In this document: one piece after another, positions 25,665-33,416 of the stretch
Layout: every line of letters starts with the position of its first letter
Position numbering within the stretch: position 1 is the first letter of the stretch
NCBI GenBank assembly: GCA_035691305.1
Contig: DASSJF010000073.1
Span: 37,250-101,249, forward strand
DNA from: a bacterium
Lineage (GTDB): Bacteria > Sysuimicrobiota > Sysuimicrobiia > Sysuimicrobiales > Segetimicrobiaceae
Direction of reading: 5' to 3'
DNA: 64,000 nucleotides
The notes under the pieces: generated by a model
Database searches by the model: none
What the model was told of the DNA's origin: nothing
What the model saw: the letters and a program-made list of their open reading frames with translations, nothing else
Program-made: the position numbers and the translations under genes

Positions 25665-26348
25665 ATGGGCAACGTCGGCAATCGGATTCGCCTGACGATC
25701 GAGCGTCCGTCCGCGGCGATGATCGCCCGGTTTCAAGAAGCCGATCCGCCGGATCTCTGCGACGCGATGAACAAGAGCGGAGCGATGCGCGAGATCGCGC
25801 CGATCTACCGTCCGATGCGTCGATGTGTCGGTCCGGCCATTACCGTGAAGGCGCCGACCGGCGACTCTTTAATGATCCGGAAGGCGATGGGGCTCGCGCA
25901 GCCCGGGGACGTGATCGTGATCGACGGCCGCGGCACCATCAGCCGCAGCCTGTGGGGAGGCAACCGCAGCACGTTCGTCGCGCAGAAGGGCGTGGCCGGC
26001 GTGATCATCGACGGTGGAACGCGGGACATCGCCGAGACGCAGGCGCTGAACCTGCCCCTGTTCGCGCGGGCGATCTGCCCGATGGCCAGCGCGTCGAGTG
26101 GGCCGGGCGAAGTGAACTTCCCGGTGTCCTGCGGCGGGGTCGTCGTCCATCCGGGCGACATCATCGTTGCCACGGAGGAGGGAATCGCTGTGATCCCGCG
26201 GGCGGACATCGAGTCCGTGTATGAGGCGTGGCGCAAGATCGTCGAGCGCGAAAAGGTTTGGAGCGCCGGCGCCGCCTCGGGGAAGCAGGCCGGCGCCGAC
26301 GAGGTCGACCGGCTGCTCGCGCAGAGCGGCTGCGAGATCCTGCCCTAG
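25665..26348 (+). CDS. RraA-family protein (HMG aldolase/oxaloacetate decarboxylase-like)
   Basis: A 227-residue protein of the RraA/4-hydroxy-4-methyl-2-oxoglutarate aldolase family. Visible landmarks are DLCDAMNKSGAM, GPAITVKAPTGDSLMI, PGDVIVIDGRG, GGTRDIAE (the family G-x-x-R-D motif that binds metal-coordinated pyruvate) and GDIIVATEEGIAVIP. ATG at 25665 has GAGGAGG about eight bases upstream, better than the ATG at 25620. Members with the R-D motif cleave or decarboxylate 2-keto acids. RNase E regulation is unlikely in this operon. Confidence 0.88.
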   Translation: MGNVGNRIRLTIERPSAAMIARFQEADPPDLCDAMNKSGAMREIAPIYRPMRRCVGPAITVKAPTGDSLMIRKAMGLAQPGDVIVIDGRGTISRSLWGGNRSTFVAQKGVAGVIIDGGTRDIAETQALNLPLFARAICPMASASSGPGEVNFPVSCGGVVVHPGDIIVATEEGIAVIPRADIESVYEAWRKIVEREKVWSAGAASGKQAGADEVDRLLAQSGCEILP

Positions 26349-26380
26349 CGGCGGTTCGCCGCGGGCCCGGGAGGCATTGG

Positions 26381-27178
26381 ATGGCCAAGACCAACGTCGC
26401 CAAGATGGTGTGGCAGGAGGCGAAGGAGTTCGCGGAGCGCAACGCCGTGGTGCTCGTGCCGCTCGGCAACGTGGAGCCGTCCGGCCGGCATTCGGTGATG
26501 GGTGGCGAGATCTTCATCGCCGACTACGTCGCCGATGGGGTCGCCGCAAAGACCGGCTCGTTCCGCCTGCCCACGCTCCCCTTCGGCTACTGCCCAACCT
26601 TCATGGGGTTTCCCGGAACCGTGACGCTGCAGGCCGCGACGCTCGAAGCGATCCTCTACGACATCTGTCATTCGCTCGTGCGGCACGGCTTTGACCACAT
26701 CTGCATCGTCGACAACCACTCAGGCAACGAGGGCGTGATCGAACAGGCCGCGCGCCGGGTCAAGGCCGACCACGGCGTGCTACTCGCTAACATGCTTCTG
26801 CCGCCGATCATGCGCGCAGTCTCCAAAGACCTGTATCCTGATCTCGCCGCGGTGCACGGGCACGGCGGCGAACCGGGGGTGTCGGCGCGGTTGTACCTCT
26901 GCCCTGAAGATATGCGCCTCGACCTGGCCGCCTCGGCCGGTGAGACCCGTGGATCCTATCACGGTCTGCCGGTTTCCAACACCACGGTCAAGCACGGCGG
27001 CGCGTCCTGGACGCTCTACCTCGATTTTGGCGATACGAATCCGACCGGCGGCACGGGAGACGCGTCGCAGGCCAGCGCGGCGCGCGGCAAGGTCATTCTG
27101 GATCGCATGGTGGACTTCGGCGCCGAGGTGATCGAGCAGTTCCGCACTATTCCGACGCGGTTGCCGGCCGCGCGCTGA
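26381..27178 (+). CDS. Creatininase-family metal amidohydrolase
   Basis: A 265-residue protein of the creatininase/MftE family. The N-terminal metal segment reads VVLVPLGNVEPSGRH (family form PxGsxExHGPH). VDNHSGNEGV and HGHGGEPGVSA match the later ligand motifs (NxHGGN and HAGxxET types), though with changed residues, so the native ring substrate may differ. ATG at 26381 has GGGAGGC upstream. It is the last gene of the plus-strand row from 23227 and meets the convergent DppC gene nine bases later. Confidence 0.82.
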   Translation: MAKTNVAKMVWQEAKEFAERNAVVLVPLGNVEPSGRHSVMGGEIFIADYVADGVAAKTGSFRLPTLPFGYCPTFMGFPGTVTLQAATLEAILYDICHSLVRHGFDHICIVDNHSGNEGVIEQAARRVKADHGVLLANMLLPPIMRAVSKDLYPDLAAVHGHGGEPGVSARLYLCPEDMRLDLAASAGETRGSYHGLPVSNTTVKHGGASWTLYLDFGDTNPTGGTGDASQASAARGKVILDRMVDFGAEVIEQFRTIPTRLPAAR

Positions 27179-27187
27179 CGCGGGCCT

Positions 27188-28060
27188 TCAGCGCATCCGG
27201 AGTCTTGGATCCAGCAAGTCCCGCAGCGCGTCACCGAGGATATTGAGCGTCAGTACGGCGAGCCCAATCGTCAGACCGGGAAACGCGGCGATCCACCAGT
27301 CCGTCCGCAGGTAGCTCCGTCCCTCGCTGACCATCGTGCCCCACTCAGCCGCCGGCGGCTGTGCGCCGAGACCGAGAAAACCGAGCGACGAGCCGATAAT
27401 GATGGCGGACGCAAACCCGAGCGTCGCGATCACGATCACCGGCTGGATGACGTTCGGCAGGACGTGCCGTCGCACGGTGCGCAGGGGGCCGGCGCCGAGG
27501 GCGCGGGCGGCCTCAATATATGAATACTCGCGAACCACCAACGTCGAGGCGCGCACAATTCGTATGAAGACCGGCGCCTGCCCGATGCCAACGGCGATCA
27601 TGGCATGAGTCAGCCCCGGGCCGAGGATAGCGATCACGAGCAGCGCGAGTAGAATCCCGGGGAAGGACATCACGATGTCCACCAGGCGCATGACCACCGC
27701 GTCGAGCCGTCCGCGGAAGAACCCGACCGCCGCGCCGATTGGCAGGCCGATGCCGACGGACAGCACCACCGACACGACTCCGAGGCTCATCGACAGGCGC
27801 GTCCCGTAGACCAACCGGCTCAGCAGGTCGCGCCCGTACTGGTCGGTGCCAAACCAGTGCATAGGCCCGGGTGGCTGTAGGATGTGGCCCGGCGACATCG
27901 CCGCCGGATCGTACGGGGCGAGGACACGCGGCGCCAGCAGGGCCGCCGCGAATACCACCAGCACGCCGACGCTCAACCGGGCGCCCGGACTCAGCCGCCG
28001 AAGCACGCTGCGCCCGCGGCGGCGCGGGCTACTGGAACCGGATCCTGGGGTCGACGACAC
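27188..28060 (-). CDS. Dipeptide/oligopeptide-type ABC transporter permease, DppC family (set 3)
   Basis: A 290-residue permease. The cytoplasmic N-terminus is followed by SVGVLVVFAAALLAPRVLAPYDP, the marker MHWFGTDQYGRDLLSR, the loop SYIEAARALGAGPLRTVRRHVLPN, and the end NILGDALRDLLDPRLRMR. The GTG at 28060 overlaps the DppB gene by 32 bases without a clear ribosome site. A GTG at 28006 would give a protein starting VLRRLSPG and is an alternative. It forms a pair with 28029-28952 and probably serves the binding protein at 23227-24813. Confidence 0.92.
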   Translation of the reverse strand: MSSTPGSGSSSPRRRGRSVLRRLSPGARLSVGVLVVFAAALLAPRVLAPYDPAAMSPGHILQPPGPMHWFGTDQYGRDLLSRLVYGTRLSMSLGVVSVVLSVGIGLPIGAAVGFFRGRLDAVVMRLVDIVMSFPGILLALLVIAILGPGLTHAMIAVGIGQAPVFIRIVRASTLVVREYSYIEAARALGAGPLRTVRRHVLPNVIQPVIVIATLGFASAIIIGSSLGFLGLGAQPPAAEWGTMVSEGRSYLRTDWWIAAFPGLTIGLAVLTLNILGDALRDLLDPRLRMR

Positions 28061-28952
28061 TGTAGGAGAAATCGGCCAGCAGATTCACGAGCGTGTACAC
28101 GAGCGCGACGACGAGCACCGTGCCTTGTACGACCGGGAAGTCTTTTTCCATAATGCCCGTCACGAGCAGCCGTCCGATGCCGTCGCGCGAGAAGACCGTC
28201 TCTACGATGACGGTTCCACCCAACAGATTGCCGAACTGGATGCCCGCGAAGGTGATCACCGGAATCAGCGCGTTGCGCAGCGCGTGCCGGCCCAACACGA
28301 GGCGTTCGCCGAGTCCCTTCGCGCGCGCGGTTGTCACGTACTCTTGACGGAGGACTTCCAGCATCCCGCTGCGGGTGATGCGGGTGAGCGTTCCGCCCAC
28401 GTACCACCCGAGCGTGACGGCCGGCAGGAGCAGATGGCGCCAGCCACCCTGCCCTGTGATCGGAAACCAATTGAGCTCGACGCTGAAAATCCAAATGAGC
28501 AGTAGGCCGATGAAGAACGCGGGCATCGAGACGCCCGCGAGCGCGACGGCAGTCAGCCCGCTGTCGCGCCACGTGTTATGCGAGATCGCAGCCAGGACGC
28601 CGAATACGACGCCGCCGGACACCGCGAGGGCCATGGCGGCCACGGCGAGTTCTCCGGTAAACGGCAGGACGCGCCTGATCTCGGACGCGACCATTCGTCG
28701 GTTCATGATGGACCGGCCGAGATCGCCCCGCAGCACCTGGCCGGCATACCGAACGAATTGCGCGGGGAGCGGGAGGTCCAAGCCCAGTTCGTGCCGCACG
28801 AGTTCGATCTGCTCTTTGGGGACCGGGGCGTCGCTGAAGATGATTTGCACGGGGTCACCCGGAAGCAGGTGGATCATCATGAACACGATGACGAATACGC
28901 CCGCCACGACCAGGATTGCGTGAACGAGTCTCTGCGCGATGTAGGCAAGCAT
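28029..28952 (-). CDS. Dipeptide/oligopeptide-type ABC transporter permease, DppB family (set 3)
   Basis: A 307-residue permease starting MLAYIAQRLVHAILVVAGVFV, with MIHLLPGDPVQIIF, the loop QEYVTTARAKGLGERLVLGRHALRN, the segment GNLLGGTVIVETVFSRDGIGRLL, and the end VDPRIRFQ. ATG at 28952 is used. An ATG at 28970 in the same frame adds six residues. It is divergent to the SDR at 29083, and palindromes with GGAA/TTCC arms lie between them. Confidence 0.93.
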   Translation of the reverse strand: MLAYIAQRLVHAILVVAGVFVIVFMMIHLLPGDPVQIIFSDAPVPKEQIELVRHELGLDLPLPAQFVRYAGQVLRGDLGRSIMNRRMVASEIRRVLPFTGELAVAAMALAVSGGVVFGVLAAISHNTWRDSGLTAVALAGVSMPAFFIGLLLIWIFSVELNWFPITGQGGWRHLLLPAVTLGWYVGGTLTRITRSGMLEVLRQEYVTTARAKGLGERLVLGRHALRNALIPVITFAGIQFGNLLGGTVIVETVFSRDGIGRLLVTGIMEKDFPVVQGTVLVVALVYTLVNLLADFSYSVVDPRIRFQ

Positions 28953-29007
28953 AGCGACACCGAGCGGCATCCATGCCGATCGGGTCGAGCGAATTTTCGT
29001 TTGCGGA

Positions 29008-29036
29008 CGGAAGATTCCTTCCGTGGAGAAATCTCC
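29008..29036. promoter_or_regulatory. Two adjacent palindromes between the Dpp permease and SDR genes
   Basis: CGGAAG-ATTC-CTTCCG (29008-29023) and GGAGA-AA-TCTCC (29025-29036) lie next to each other in the 130-base divergent region. GAATTTTC at 28991-28998 also matches an arm of the palindrome at 23167. Position and GAA/TTC character suggest operators for the RpiR protein or another local regulator. Confidence 0.4.
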
Positions 29037-29082
29037 GCGCATCGCCAATATCGAGCGTGATGCGGGGCGAGGAGGCGGTGTC

Positions 29083-29904
29083 ATGTTCTCATTGCGCGGA
29101 AAGGCCTGCGTCGTCACGGGGGCGAGCCGCGGGCTCGGGCGGGCCATTGCCCAGGCGTTCGCGGAGCAGGGAGCAAGCGTGCTTCTGGCCGCCCGGAATC
29201 GCCCCGATTTGGAGGCGGTCAAGGCCGAACTCACGGCACGCGGCGGGCGGGCCGTCGCGCACCCGACCGACGTCACGCAGATTCCGCAGCTCGAGGAGGC
29301 GGCCGCCGCGGCAGTCGAGCATTTCGGCAAAATCGACGTGTGGGTCAACAACGCCGGCGGATTCACCGAGGCCCCCGGGAGCACGTCGGAGTGGCTGGAC
29401 GTGACCCCCGCCGGCTGGGAGCAGATGCTGCGGCTCAATCTGACCGCCCAGGTGTTTGGGGCGCAGGCCGCGGCGCGCGTCATGCGCACGCAGCCCACCG
29501 GCGGCGTCATCCTCTTCATGTCGTCGATCGACAGCCTGTACGCGGCGCCGGGAGGCGAGGGGATCTACGGCGCCTGCAAGGCCGCGCTCAACAACGTCAC
29601 CCAGACGATGGCGGTTGAGCTGGGGCAGTACCGCATCCGGGTCAACGCGATCGCGCCGGCGGTCGTCGAGACGCCGCTCACCGCGCCGTGGCTGGCGACC
29701 GAGGAAGACCGGCGCGCCCGGTCCGCCCTCTACCCGCTCCGGCGCGTCGGGCAGCCGACCGACGTGGCCGCCGCGGCCGTCTACTTCGCCTCGGACGAGG
29801 CCGCCTGGGTCTCGGGCGCGGTCCTCCTTGTCTCAGGCGGCGCGGTGATGACGAGCGATCCCTACCGGTACTTGATGCGGGTCAATCAGCCGAAGCCGGA
29901 GTAG
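29083..29904 (+). CDS. Short-chain dehydrogenase/reductase (SDR)
   Basis: A 273-residue classical SDR. The cofactor motif is VVTGASRGLGRAIA near residue 12, with NNAGG, a catalytic Ser in MSSIDSLY, and the Y-x-x-x-K motif as YGACK. The acidic residue after the second strand is replaced by ARNR, which favours NADP(H). ATG at 29083 has GAGGAGG nine bases upstream. It stands alone on the plus strand, with its neighbour genes divergent and convergent. Confidence 0.92.
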   Translation: MFSLRGKACVVTGASRGLGRAIAQAFAEQGASVLLAARNRPDLEAVKAELTARGGRAVAHPTDVTQIPQLEEAAAAAVEHFGKIDVWVNNAGGFTEAPGSTSEWLDVTPAGWEQMLRLNLTAQVFGAQAAARVMRTQPTGGVILFMSSIDSLYAAPGGEGIYGACKAALNNVTQTMAVELGQYRIRVNAIAPAVVETPLTAPWLATEEDRRARSALYPLRRVGQPTDVAAAAVYFASDEAAWVSGAVLLVSGGAVMTSDPYRYLMRVNQPKPE

Positions 29905-29930
29905 CCGTTCGCGCGGGGTGTCCGCTCTCG

Positions 29931-30085
29931 TCAGGCGACCTTCTTCTTCGCCAGTTCGTCGAGCCGCCGGCTGATCTCTTCTTTCGTCTTGCCCGTGTGA
30001 GTGTGAATCGCGGTCACCAGCAGGTCGTAGTCGCCGGCGATTTCATCGAGTTCGTGGAATGACGCACCAACTGCACCCTGTCCAT
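29931..30085 (-). pseudogene. Small broken gene of unknown family downstream of an SDR
   Basis: A frame ending at 29931 encodes a protein-like stretch, FHELDEIAGDYDLLVTAI, followed by a charged helical tail ending LDELAKKKVA. It has no start codon in its own frame after the upstream SDR stops at 30113. An ATG at 30085 lies in another frame (MDRVQLVRHS) that would run into the stretch after a one-base shift near 30058. This looks like a gene of about 52 codons broken by a frameshift, or by a sequencing error. The G-D-Y-D-L-L piece recalls small ligand-binding folds, but I cannot assign a family. Confidence 0.35.
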
Positions 30086-30112
30086 TCGCCGGCCCCAGCG
30101 CAGCCGCGTTCT

Positions 30113-30892
30113 TTAATGGAAGAGAATGCCGCCTTCCACATTGATCGCCTGGCCGGTAATGTACCGCGCGTCGTCCGAACAGAGAAACGCGACGGCGTCC
30201 GCCACGTCCTCGGGTTTCTCCAAACGGCCCAGCGCGATCGAATTGAGACGGCTCCGGGTGAACTCGCCGGGCTCGAGGTTCAGCAACAGCCCGACCTCGC
30301 GCTCGATCTTCGCCCACATCGCGGTCTCCACGATGCCGGGGCAGACGCAGTTGATGTTGATTCCGCGCCTTCCGTAGGCCACGGCGAGGTTACGTGTGAG
30401 CGCGACAACGCTCGCCTTGCTCACGTTGTAGTGGATGAACGCGGTGCTGCCTGCCTTGGCCGCGATGCTGGCGAGGTTCACGATCTTGCCGGCGCCCCGC
30501 TCGAGCATGTGCGGCAGCACGGCCTGACAGGTGAAGTACGTGCCTTTCACGTTGGTCGCCTGGATCCGGTCCCACTCTTCCTCCGAAATCTCGAGCGGAT
30601 CACTGACTCGGATGACGCCGGCATTGTTGACGAGGATGTCGATCTTGCCGAATTTCGACAGCGCCGCGTCGACCAGCGCTCGCCGGTCCCCGGGATTGGC
30701 GACGTCCGTGCAGACCACGAGCGACCTGCGGTTGATCCGTTGCACTTCCTCCGCCACGGCGGAGGCGGTTGAGGCGTTCAACTCGCCGATCACGACGTCG
30801 GCGCCCTCGTGGGCCAGCCGCAGCACGATCGCGCGGCCGATACCCTGTCCGCCTCCGGTGACGATCGCGACCTTGTCCGTTAATCCCCGCAC
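30113..30892 (-). CDS. Short-chain dehydrogenase/reductase (SDR), 3-oxoacyl-ACP reductase-like
   Basis: A 259-residue classical SDR: VAIVTGGGQGIGRAIV at the N-terminus, NNAGVIR, VNLASIAAK, active site YNVSK, CPGIVET, and the C-terminal ITGQAINVEGG. GTG at 30892 has GAGGAGG about eight bases upstream, while the frame before it has no family similarity. It lies four bases after the DNA glycosylase gene in the minus-strand operon of Dpp set 4. FabG naming is common for such proteins, but the context suggests oxidation of a hydroxy acid or alcohol. Confidence 0.9.
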   Translation of the reverse strand: MRGLTDKVAIVTGGGQGIGRAIVLRLAHEGADVVIGELNASTASAVAEEVQRINRRSLVVCTDVANPGDRRALVDAALSKFGKIDILVNNAGVIRVSDPLEISEEEWDRIQATNVKGTYFTCQAVLPHMLERGAGKIVNLASIAAKAGSTAFIHYNVSKASVVALTRNLAVAYGRRGININCVCPGIVETAMWAKIEREVGLLLNLEPGEFTRSRLNSIALGRLEKPEDVADAVAFLCSDDARYITGQAINVEGGILFH

Positions 30893-30896
30893 GCGC

Positions 30897-31472
30897 CTAC
30901 CTCCTCGACGTCTTCTCACGCAGGAACTCGGCGAGACGGTCGTACCAGCGTACCTGGTCGTCGATCGTGAAATGGGCGTTCGCCGGGCTGGGGTTCGGCG
31001 CGACAAACAGGCGGGTGTGGCCCACGGTCAGCTCCTGCGGTCCCAACGCGATCTCCTTCGGATCCCCGCCGAGCGCAAACCGGACGAACGGACGAAAGCC
31101 CATCACGCCGTGGAAGCAGGCGACGCGCGGCTTGTGCTTCTCGAGACGCCGCCGCAGCCGCGGCGCCCATTTCCGAAAGAGTGCCGGTGCGATTCCGGCC
31201 GCGTTCCGGCTCGGTACTTTGACCACGTCCGTGAATCCGATGCCGAACCGGAGGAGCGCCGCGTCCCGCTCGGGACCGAGCACCGGCACCCGGAGGGTCT
31301 TGCGGATCGGGGCGGACAGGACAGAGCGCGAGAACGCGGGCCAGAAGCGGCTTGTGGTTCGAGCGAAATAGTGGCCGCGTTCGACGGAGTACAGTCCCGG
31401 GTTGATGCCGACGAAGACGACCTGAAGGCCGTCGGTAAGGTAGTCCGGGAGGGTCCGAAAGGGATAGTTCAC
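30897..31472 (-). CDS. mug: Mug/TDG-type mismatch-specific uracil-DNA glycosylase
   Basis: A 191-residue DNA-repair glycosylase of the uracil-DNA glycosylase superfamily. Motif A is VVFVGINPGLYSVERGHYFA (G-I-N-P-G at residues 22-26), followed by TTSRFWPAF. The second motif is APNPSPANAHF in place of the usual NPSGLS form. Members remove uracil or thymine from G mismatches. The GTG at 31472 overlaps the stop of the upstream permease gene (GTGA), so translation is coupled to a transport operon, which is unusual for a repair enzyme. Confidence 0.87.
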   Translation of the reverse strand: MNYPFRTLPDYLTDGLQVVFVGINPGLYSVERGHYFARTTSRFWPAFSRSVLSAPIRKTLRVPVLGPERDAALLRFGIGFTDVVKVPSRNAAGIAPALFRKWAPRLRRRLEKHKPRVACFHGVMGFRPFVRFALGGDPKEIALGPQELTVGHTRLFVAPNPSPANAHFTIDDQVRWYDRLAEFLREKTSRR

Positions 31473-32422
31473 TCGCGCTCGAGTACCGGGTCGAGCGCAT
31501 CGCGAAGACCGTCCCCCACGAAATTCAGACTGAGGAGCGTGGCGGCCAGCACCAGGGCCGGCGCGATGACGAGGCGCGGATATGATTCGATCGAATCGAT
31601 GCCTTCCGCGATCATGGTCCCCCAGCTCGGCAGCGGCGGCTGCACGCCCAACCCGAGGAAGCTCAGGCCCGCCTCGGCGATGATGAAATTCGGAATCAGC
31701 ACCGTCGCCATGACGATGATCGGCGCCACGACGTTCGGAAGGAGGTGGGCGATCATGATGTGGTTGTCCCCGGCGCCGAGGCTGCGCGCCGCCTGGACGA
31801 ACTCACGCGGCCGCAGACCGATCACCTGGCCGCGGACGATCCTGGCCACATCGAGCCAGCCGATGAGGGAGAGCGCCAGTACGATGGCCGCGATGCCGTG
31901 CGTGTTGTGGTTGAGTGCCTCGAGCCATGCCAGCGGCCCGCCGCGGACCGTCGGCAGGAACGCGGTGAAGAACGTTTGCAGCAGCACTACGAGCAGCAGG
32001 TACGGAATGGCGTAGACGACGTCCACGAACCGCATGAGCAGCAGGTCGAATGTCCCGCCGAGATAGCCGGCGGTCAGGCCCATCGGCACGCCGATCGCCA
32101 GCACCATCAGCAGCGTCGTCACCCCGACGCTCATCGAGACTCGGGCGCCGTACATGAGGCGGCTGAGCACGTCGCGCCCGAGGCTGTCGGTTCCGGCCCA
32201 ATGGCGCGCCGACGCGGGAGCGTACGTGGCAAAGAGGTCCTGGCGGTCGTACGCGTACGGCGTCAGGAGGGGCGCCGCGGCCGCGATCAGGACCACGCAC
32301 GTGAGAAACACGGCGCCGACCACGGCCATCTTATGCCGCTTGAACCGCGCATACGCGCGGTGGTAGCGGCGCCGTTCCCGCGCGGCACGTGACGGGTTCG
32401 CCGCTTGGGTGAGCGTGCTCAC
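31469..32422 (-). CDS. Dipeptide/oligopeptide-type ABC transporter permease, DppC family (set 4)
   Basis: A 317-residue permease with a long charged N-terminus (RERRRYHRAYARFKRHK), first helix VVGAVFLTCVVLIAAAAPLL, the marker HWAGTDSLGRDVLSR, an extended loop between spans (LPTVRGGPLAWLEALNHNTHG), the EAA-like loop EFVQAARSLGAGDNHIMIAHLLPN, and the end FVGDGLRDALDPVLERE. GTG at 32422 has AGGCGG upstream and lies six bases after the DppB stop. Its stop overlaps the glycosylase start by four bases. Confidence 0.93.
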   Translation of the reverse strand: MSTLTQAANPSRAARERRRYHRAYARFKRHKMAVVGAVFLTCVVLIAAAAPLLTPYAYDRQDLFATYAPASARHWAGTDSLGRDVLSRLMYGARVSMSVGVTTLLMVLAIGVPMGLTAGYLGGTFDLLLMRFVDVVYAIPYLLLVVLLQTFFTAFLPTVRGGPLAWLEALNHNTHGIAAIVLALSLIGWLDVARIVRGQVIGLRPREFVQAARSLGAGDNHIMIAHLLPNVVAPIIVMATVLIPNFIIAEAGLSFLGLGVQPPLPSWGTMIAEGIDSIESYPRLVIAPALVLAATLLSLNFVGDGLRDALDPVLERE

Positions 32423-32428
32423 GGCCGC

Positions 32429-33355
32429 CTACCCGTACCGCACCTGCGGATCGAGGGCCGCATAGGAGAGATCCACCAGAATGTTCATCGTGATGATGAT
32501 CACCGCGAACAGGAGCGCGAGCGCGAGCAGCACCGGATAGTCCCGGCCGGTCGTCGCCGTGACGAAGTACCGTCCGATCCCCGGCACGCGCGTGATCGTC
32601 TCGACGAAGAACGAGCCGGTGATGACGTCGGCGACCAGGATGCCCGAAATCGTCGCGATCGGCACGAGCGCGTTGCGCAGGCCGTGCCGGACGACGACCC
32701 TACGGGTCGCGAGCCCCTTCGCGCGCGCGGTGCGAATGTAGTCCTGTCCGAGGACCTCGAGCAGCGAGGTGCGGAGGTAGCGGGCGAGCGTCGTCGCCGG
32801 CCGGAAGCCGATGGCCACCATGGGGATGATGACGCGGACGTCCCAGATCCCGCCCCAGCCGCCCGTCGGCAGCCAGTGCAGATAGACGGCGAGCACCGTG
32901 ACGAGGATCGTCGCCATCACGTAGTTCGGAATCGAGATGCCGGTGACGACCACGCCGATCGCCGCGTAGTCGATCGCGGTGTTGCGGTAGACGGCGGCGA
33001 GCGTGCCGAGCGGGATGCCGACGCCCACCGCAAAGAGCATCGCGACGACGCCCAGCTGGAGCGAAACGGGGAAGAAGTCGGCGATGATCTCGGAGACGTC
33101 GCGGGCGGTGTTCACGTAGGACGGCCCGAGGGAGCCGTGGAGCGCGTCGTTGAGGTAGAGCAGGTACTGCTTCCAGAGCGGGTCGTTCAGATGGTACTTG
33201 ATCCGGATGTTCTCGATGACCTGCGGCGCGAGGGGTTTCTCGGCGTTGTCCCACGGACCGCCCGGAGTGGCGTGCACCAAGAGAAAGGCCACCGTGTACA
33301 CGACGGCCATCGTCGGAACGGCAAGGAGCAGGCGCCGGAGAAGGTACGCGCCCAC
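32429..33355 (-). CDS. Dipeptide/oligopeptide-type ABC transporter permease, DppB family (set 4)
   Basis: A 308-residue permease: MGAYLLRRLLLAVPTMAVVYT, VHATPGGPWDNAEKPL (the OppB form of the first periplasmic loop), QDYIRTARAKGLATRRVVVRHGLRN, ITGSFFVETITRVPGIGRYF, and the end YAALDPQVRYG. The OppB-like loop fits import of oligopeptides rather than dipeptides. GTG at 33355 follows a very stable hairpin that separates it from the binding-protein gene. Confidence 0.93.
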   Translation of the reverse strand: MGAYLLRRLLLAVPTMAVVYTVAFLLVHATPGGPWDNAEKPLAPQVIENIRIKYHLNDPLWKQYLLYLNDALHGSLGPSYVNTARDVSEIIADFFPVSLQLGVVAMLFAVGVGIPLGTLAAVYRNTAIDYAAIGVVVTGISIPNYVMATILVTVLAVYLHWLPTGGWGGIWDVRVIIPMVAIGFRPATTLARYLRTSLLEVLGQDYIRTARAKGLATRRVVVRHGLRNALVPIATISGILVADVITGSFFVETITRVPGIGRYFVTATTGRDYPVLLALALLFAVIIITMNILVDLSYAALDPQVRYG

Positions 33356-33371
33356 GATGTCCGGAGATGGA

Positions 33372-33411
33372 GCGGGACGCCGCGCCCGGCTGTGCCGGCG
33401 CGGCGTCCCGC
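33372..33411 (-). other. Strong intercistronic RNA hairpin between binding-protein and permease genes
   Basis: Left arm GCGGGACGCCGCGCC (33372-33386) pairs perfectly over 15 bases with 33397-33411. A further CCGGC/GCCGG pairing with a TGT loop extends it if one C is bulged. On the minus strand it begins five bases after the binding-protein stop and has no T run behind it, so it is not a standard terminator. Such hairpins are known to stabilise upstream mRNA and give more binding protein than permease. Confidence 0.7.
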
Positions 33412-33416
33412 GGCGA

